Shown in pieces: positions 59,198 to 64,000 of a stretch of DNA of 64,000 bases. The first letter of the stretch is position 1, and every line of letters begins with the position of its first letter. A program made the position numbers and the translations under genes. This stretch comes from Notospermus geniculatus (taxonomy: Eukaryota; Nemertea; Pilidiophora; Heteronemertea; Lineidae), in assembly GCA_002633025.1 (NCBI GenBank), contig NMRB01000609.1, positions 111,568 to 175,567 on the forward strand, written 5' to 3'. The notes beneath the pieces are model-generated. The model was given only the letters and a program-made list of their open reading frames with translations, was not told the DNA's origin and did not search any database.

Positions 59198-60420
59198 CTC
59201 CTATCAAACTCTCACTGGATGTCACTCTGAAGATAAGATTCAACTGCCTTTACCTGGACACCATAGTTTCCATATCCAGCAGCCAACTTCTCCCCATCGT
59301 ATGAAAACTGGAGACTGTAGATTCCATCCTTTTCAAAATCTGGCTTAATTGTCTTTGTGACGTTCCCTGCCTCAAATTTCTTCTTCCATTCGCTCTCTGA
59401 AAGTATGGACAGTGGATGGCTTGGTCGATTTCAGTACTACACAGAAGTGTGGGTACATACACCCCCAAATCCTACTCATTCAAACCCAATTGACAACCTA
59501 CCTTTGTTAATAGCCTTTGAGACTTGCAGTGCTGCTTCCAGCCTTCGCCTTGCCATTTTCAGTACCTTATGATAACCAAAGTGGGACTTTCACATTGTTA
59601 ACTACACATACAGCTGGAATGATAAAATAATTATGACCTCACCGCTGTTGCTCAGTGGGGCAAAAAATGAGGAGACGCTGCTATAAACAACATTGTCCCT
59701 TTCTGTGTGTGAATTGTTGTATGCAACATATTCAGAGGACAGATTCAAAGTAAAAGCTGCTCACACATGAAGTTTGTCTGGCGAAGTCTGCCTGGGAAAG
59801 TCTAACACATACGATAAAATGGCTCATTGTGGGTAGAGCCTCAGCACTCAGCAAAACTCAGTCAAATTCTCTCCTGAATAGAATGCCAATGAATTGACTG
59901 CAACATTCACAGTAAAGTTCCTTGCCCAAGGCCAAAAAATAAGTAATTCCTAACAACAGAGTTTCATAGGAAGTAAAACTAATGAAAATTTGGCAACAGT
60001 CAAATGACTTACCAAAAATGACTTTCACTGTTCAATATTCACTACAGAAAACAGAACAGCACAGACTGCATTGACAAAAATGAAATGTTGTCTTTGATCA
60101 AACATGTAGGACAGCCTTATGTGTTTAACCTACCACGCAGTAACTATTCCTGTCAGATTTTGTGGTAAATATTGACATGGTGTGTTTAACAGAGCATATC
60201 CAGGGCATGACATACAATAGGCTTATATCAGCATCAAATTGATTTATGTAATGTCACATGAATATATAAGGCGATGACAATAATGGTGGGTTTAGCTTCA
60301 CAAGGATAAAAAGGAATATTACTGCACAAGGCTTTATTTCAATGTATTTCAATCATAAGCTCACATCCATCATGGCATATAGGCCTATGCCAGTTTCTCC
60401 CACGGCCTCGCCCACAGGTT

Positions 60421-60527
60421 CTTGTGGTTTTAGTGGGGGGACTTTACTGGCAATGTACCGGTATAGAATTTTCTACAGCATTGCCAGTAAAGTGTGTAAG
60501 GACCTATGATCCCCCCACTAAAACCAC
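60421..60527. mobile_element. Hairpin element (copy B)
   Basis: Counterpart of 49277-49386. The right arm is altered at its tip (CCACACTCGGCAGG instead of CCACAAG), shortening the terminal pairing. Confidence 0.65.
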
Positions 60528-60833
60528 ACTCGGCAGGACCCTGCTGTGAATCATCAGCAAAAAAGGCCAATAACATGACAATGTAGGCCTAGGCCCAAGC
60601 AAGTTCACGAAGCCGAGGGTCCAACCCGGTGTGATAGAACCTAATGCCCCCATCTATCTGATCGATGTCCCCATGCATTGTGTCTCTAGAGTCTGATTCA
60701 ATGGTGCCGCTTAATCCGTAAACATGGTAGGTAGGCCTAGGCCTAGGCCTAAATGTATTTTTTGTTGGGTGGGTGACATCACATTATCGGGGGACATTAG
60801 ATTCTATTCAGTACGGTATTACACCGGGTTTTG

Positions 60834-60905
60834 AAGCGGAGACCTCTCACTCCGAAATCAAACGCACTCAACCGGCTCAGCTAAGGGGAATTTCCCGGTG
60901 GAGTG
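60834..60905 (-). other. tRNA-like relic (copy B)
   Basis: Counterpart of 49665-49735, with one change in the A box (TTAGCTGAGCCGG instead of TTAGCCGAGCCGG). Confidence 0.35.
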
Positions 60906-61480
60906 CTGACACGATTACACCAAGAAACAACACGTCCGACATTAGATAACATCCGTGTACTTTGTCTAATTCTCGGACACACTGAAACTTTTCTGGTGTC
61001 TTTTTTAGATGAATAACGCGTTTATTAGACATCATAGAGGACTGAATGTATTTACATAACGGACTGACCAACGACAATGCACCTTTAGTGTTTTTAGATA
61101 ACATTAATGACGTTTTTGATGAGAAAATCACACAAATAATGTCATCTTCTCCCAGTCCAGACTGAAACTTCCGGTTGCAAGGAATTGTGGTCGTTCTCAC
61201 AATCTCAGTGCCCGCACTCGAAAATTTTTCTTTGATTTCAATGAAATAAAACCGACGATTTTTAATACAAATCCGTCACTAAAACATTCCAAGATATGTG
61301 AAAGTTACAGTTAAAAATACACAAAATTGTTTTATTGTAAAAATGTTGTTAAAAGTGATGTAAATCATTGTAAAATAATGATTATTCTGTCACCGGTTTG
61401 TCGTGGGATTGACAGACGCTGTACATTTTTGTACATGATGTACGATTGCATGTATTGTACATGTTTTACGTGCATACAGA

Positions 61481-62022
61481 CTACAGTGCATGAGTGTGTG
61501 TAGCAGGATCTTATGTAACTCAATCATTTGAATTTGCAAGGCGTATGTTGTAATCTTGTCTGCAGTTGAGTGAACAGTGGCAGTGCTTGTGTGATGCAGA
61601 CAAAAGCTTAAGCTTGAGTTGAGCCTTTGGATTGGTTGATGATTCAATTCAAATTTTATTGTGGGTGCGTGCAGTTAGTTGACGGTCACGCTGGTTGCCT
61701 ACGCTACGGTATGGTAGAAAGAAGAGACAGATTGAAATTTCATGCAAAAGAAGGAGGTGCAGATCACAAAGGAATCTGATGAATTGAAAGAACGAGAGAG
61801 CAGGAACTCAAGGAATCGTTATTATTAGCTAATGATTAAATTTGATGATACACTGTTCGCTGACTTCTGATTTCATCAACAGAATAACACTTGCCTGAAT
61901 AAAGCTCTGTTCGTGTACTATTCAATGAAGGAATAGGATGTGACAAAGTGTGAAGGTCGTGAACACTGACTTAAAAGCTACTTGTACCACACCACTATAC
62001 TGACTGGAGAGGACTGAGCAGA
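61481..62022 (+). other. Upstream region and 5' leader of the Miro gene
   Basis: Unique sequence (not in copy A) between the end of copy B and the Miro start codon. The WD40 gene lies upstream on the opposite strand, so the two genes are divergent with about 2.5 kb between their start codons in copy B. No clear TATA box is seen. The start codon context is AGCAGAATGA. Confidence 0.4.
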
Positions 62023-63732
<1,710 letters not shown>

Positions 63733-63733
63733 N
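63733..63733. other. Single undetermined base (assembly join)
   Basis: GCGAAAAC of exon 6 is followed by n and then by CTGATCTTGTCACTGG, which belongs inside exon 2. The order is biologically impossible for this gene, so the join switches to another copy or haplotype. Confidence 0.9.
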
Positions 63734-63904
<171 letters not shown>

Positions 63905-64000
63905 TAGCTGATATGACTGGTCAACCCATGTGTCGTACCTGTTTCCAAAACCCAGTGGAACTCTGAACACGCAAGTAGAGTTCCACTTAGAAAATAGAAC

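Larger units (their letters stand above)
57038..59556 (-). pseudogene. WD40-repeat protein gene, copy B, exon 3 interrupted at an assembly join
   Basis: Exons on the minus strand: 59502-59556, 59254-59396, 58822-58962 (partial), 58430-58536, 58131-58277, 57723-57803, 57329-57538, 57038-57154. All but exon 3 have the same lengths as copy A and intact GT-AG borders. Exon 3 loses its last 40 bp and donor at the single n (58821). The sequence beyond the n looks like part of a mobile element. Eight coding differences from copy A (six in exon 7, one in exon 5, one in exon 2) are all synonymous. The gene may be intact in the animal and only broken in the assembly; a true transposon insertion in or near exon 3 is the alternative. 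Confidence 0.8.
50428..61480. repeat. Large duplicated segment, copy B
   Basis: Direct repeat of 35421-50300, shorter because it lacks several insertions, with two internal single-n joins (52583 and 58821). Beyond about 61480 it continues into the Miro gene, whereas copy A ends at the linker. Confidence 0.9.

Overview
The window is eukaryotic nuclear DNA from an animal. The genes have spliceosomal introns with GT-AG borders, intergenic space is long and gene-poor, and many short inverted-repeat transposons and tRNA-derived SINE remnants are present. Frequent TACATGTA and TAGGCCTA words, very high allelic-type variation and the protein sequences suggest a marine invertebrate (echinoderm, hemichordate, lancelet or a lophotrochozoan). 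The species cannot be fixed from the sequence. I see nothing bacterial, no operons and no CRISPR.

Layout. 1-16 kb: no intact gene, but a dense series of small inverted-repeat elements, tandem repeats and degraded retroelement coding fragments. 16.3-17.4 kb (minus): a complete BTG/Tob-family anti-proliferative gene in one coding exon, with a likely 5' UTR splice acceptor. 17.4-35.4 kb: intergenic, with further MITEs and a 1.45 kb segment present twice in tandem (29431-30901 and 30988-32421). 35.4-61.5 kb: a large segment present twice in direct orientation (about 35421-50300 and 50428-61480). Each copy carries the same eight-exon WD40-repeat gene on the minus strand. It is complete in copy A (44374-48408, 346 aa) and broken at a gap in exon 3 of copy B (57038-59556). 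62.0-63.7 kb (plus): the first six exons of a mitochondrial Rho GTPase (Miro/RHOT). A second, slightly different copy of exon 2 follows directly after a single undetermined base.

Five isolated single n characters (12320, 34558, 52583, 58821, 63733) and one 272-base n run (43745-44016) mark assembly joins. At three of the single n sites the sequence jumps between near-identical copies. Much of the duplication may therefore be two unmerged haplotypes of a very heterozygous animal rather than true tandem duplication. I cannot decide this from the sequence alone. All eight differences I found between the two WD40 coding copies are synonymous. Copy A contains at least three insertions missing from copy B. 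The empty sites in B give exact borders, with clear target duplications for two of them. This is the most informative part of the window.

The three recognisable genes (Tob, WD40 protein, Miro) have no evident functional link and are simply neighbours. I found no convincing evidence of a new multi-gene system. The best leads are the empty-site-resolved mobile elements, a cluster of perfect TGACGTCA (CRE) sites at 38-42 kb, and an array of GTGAACAATTGTTCAC palindromes at 7.4 kb.
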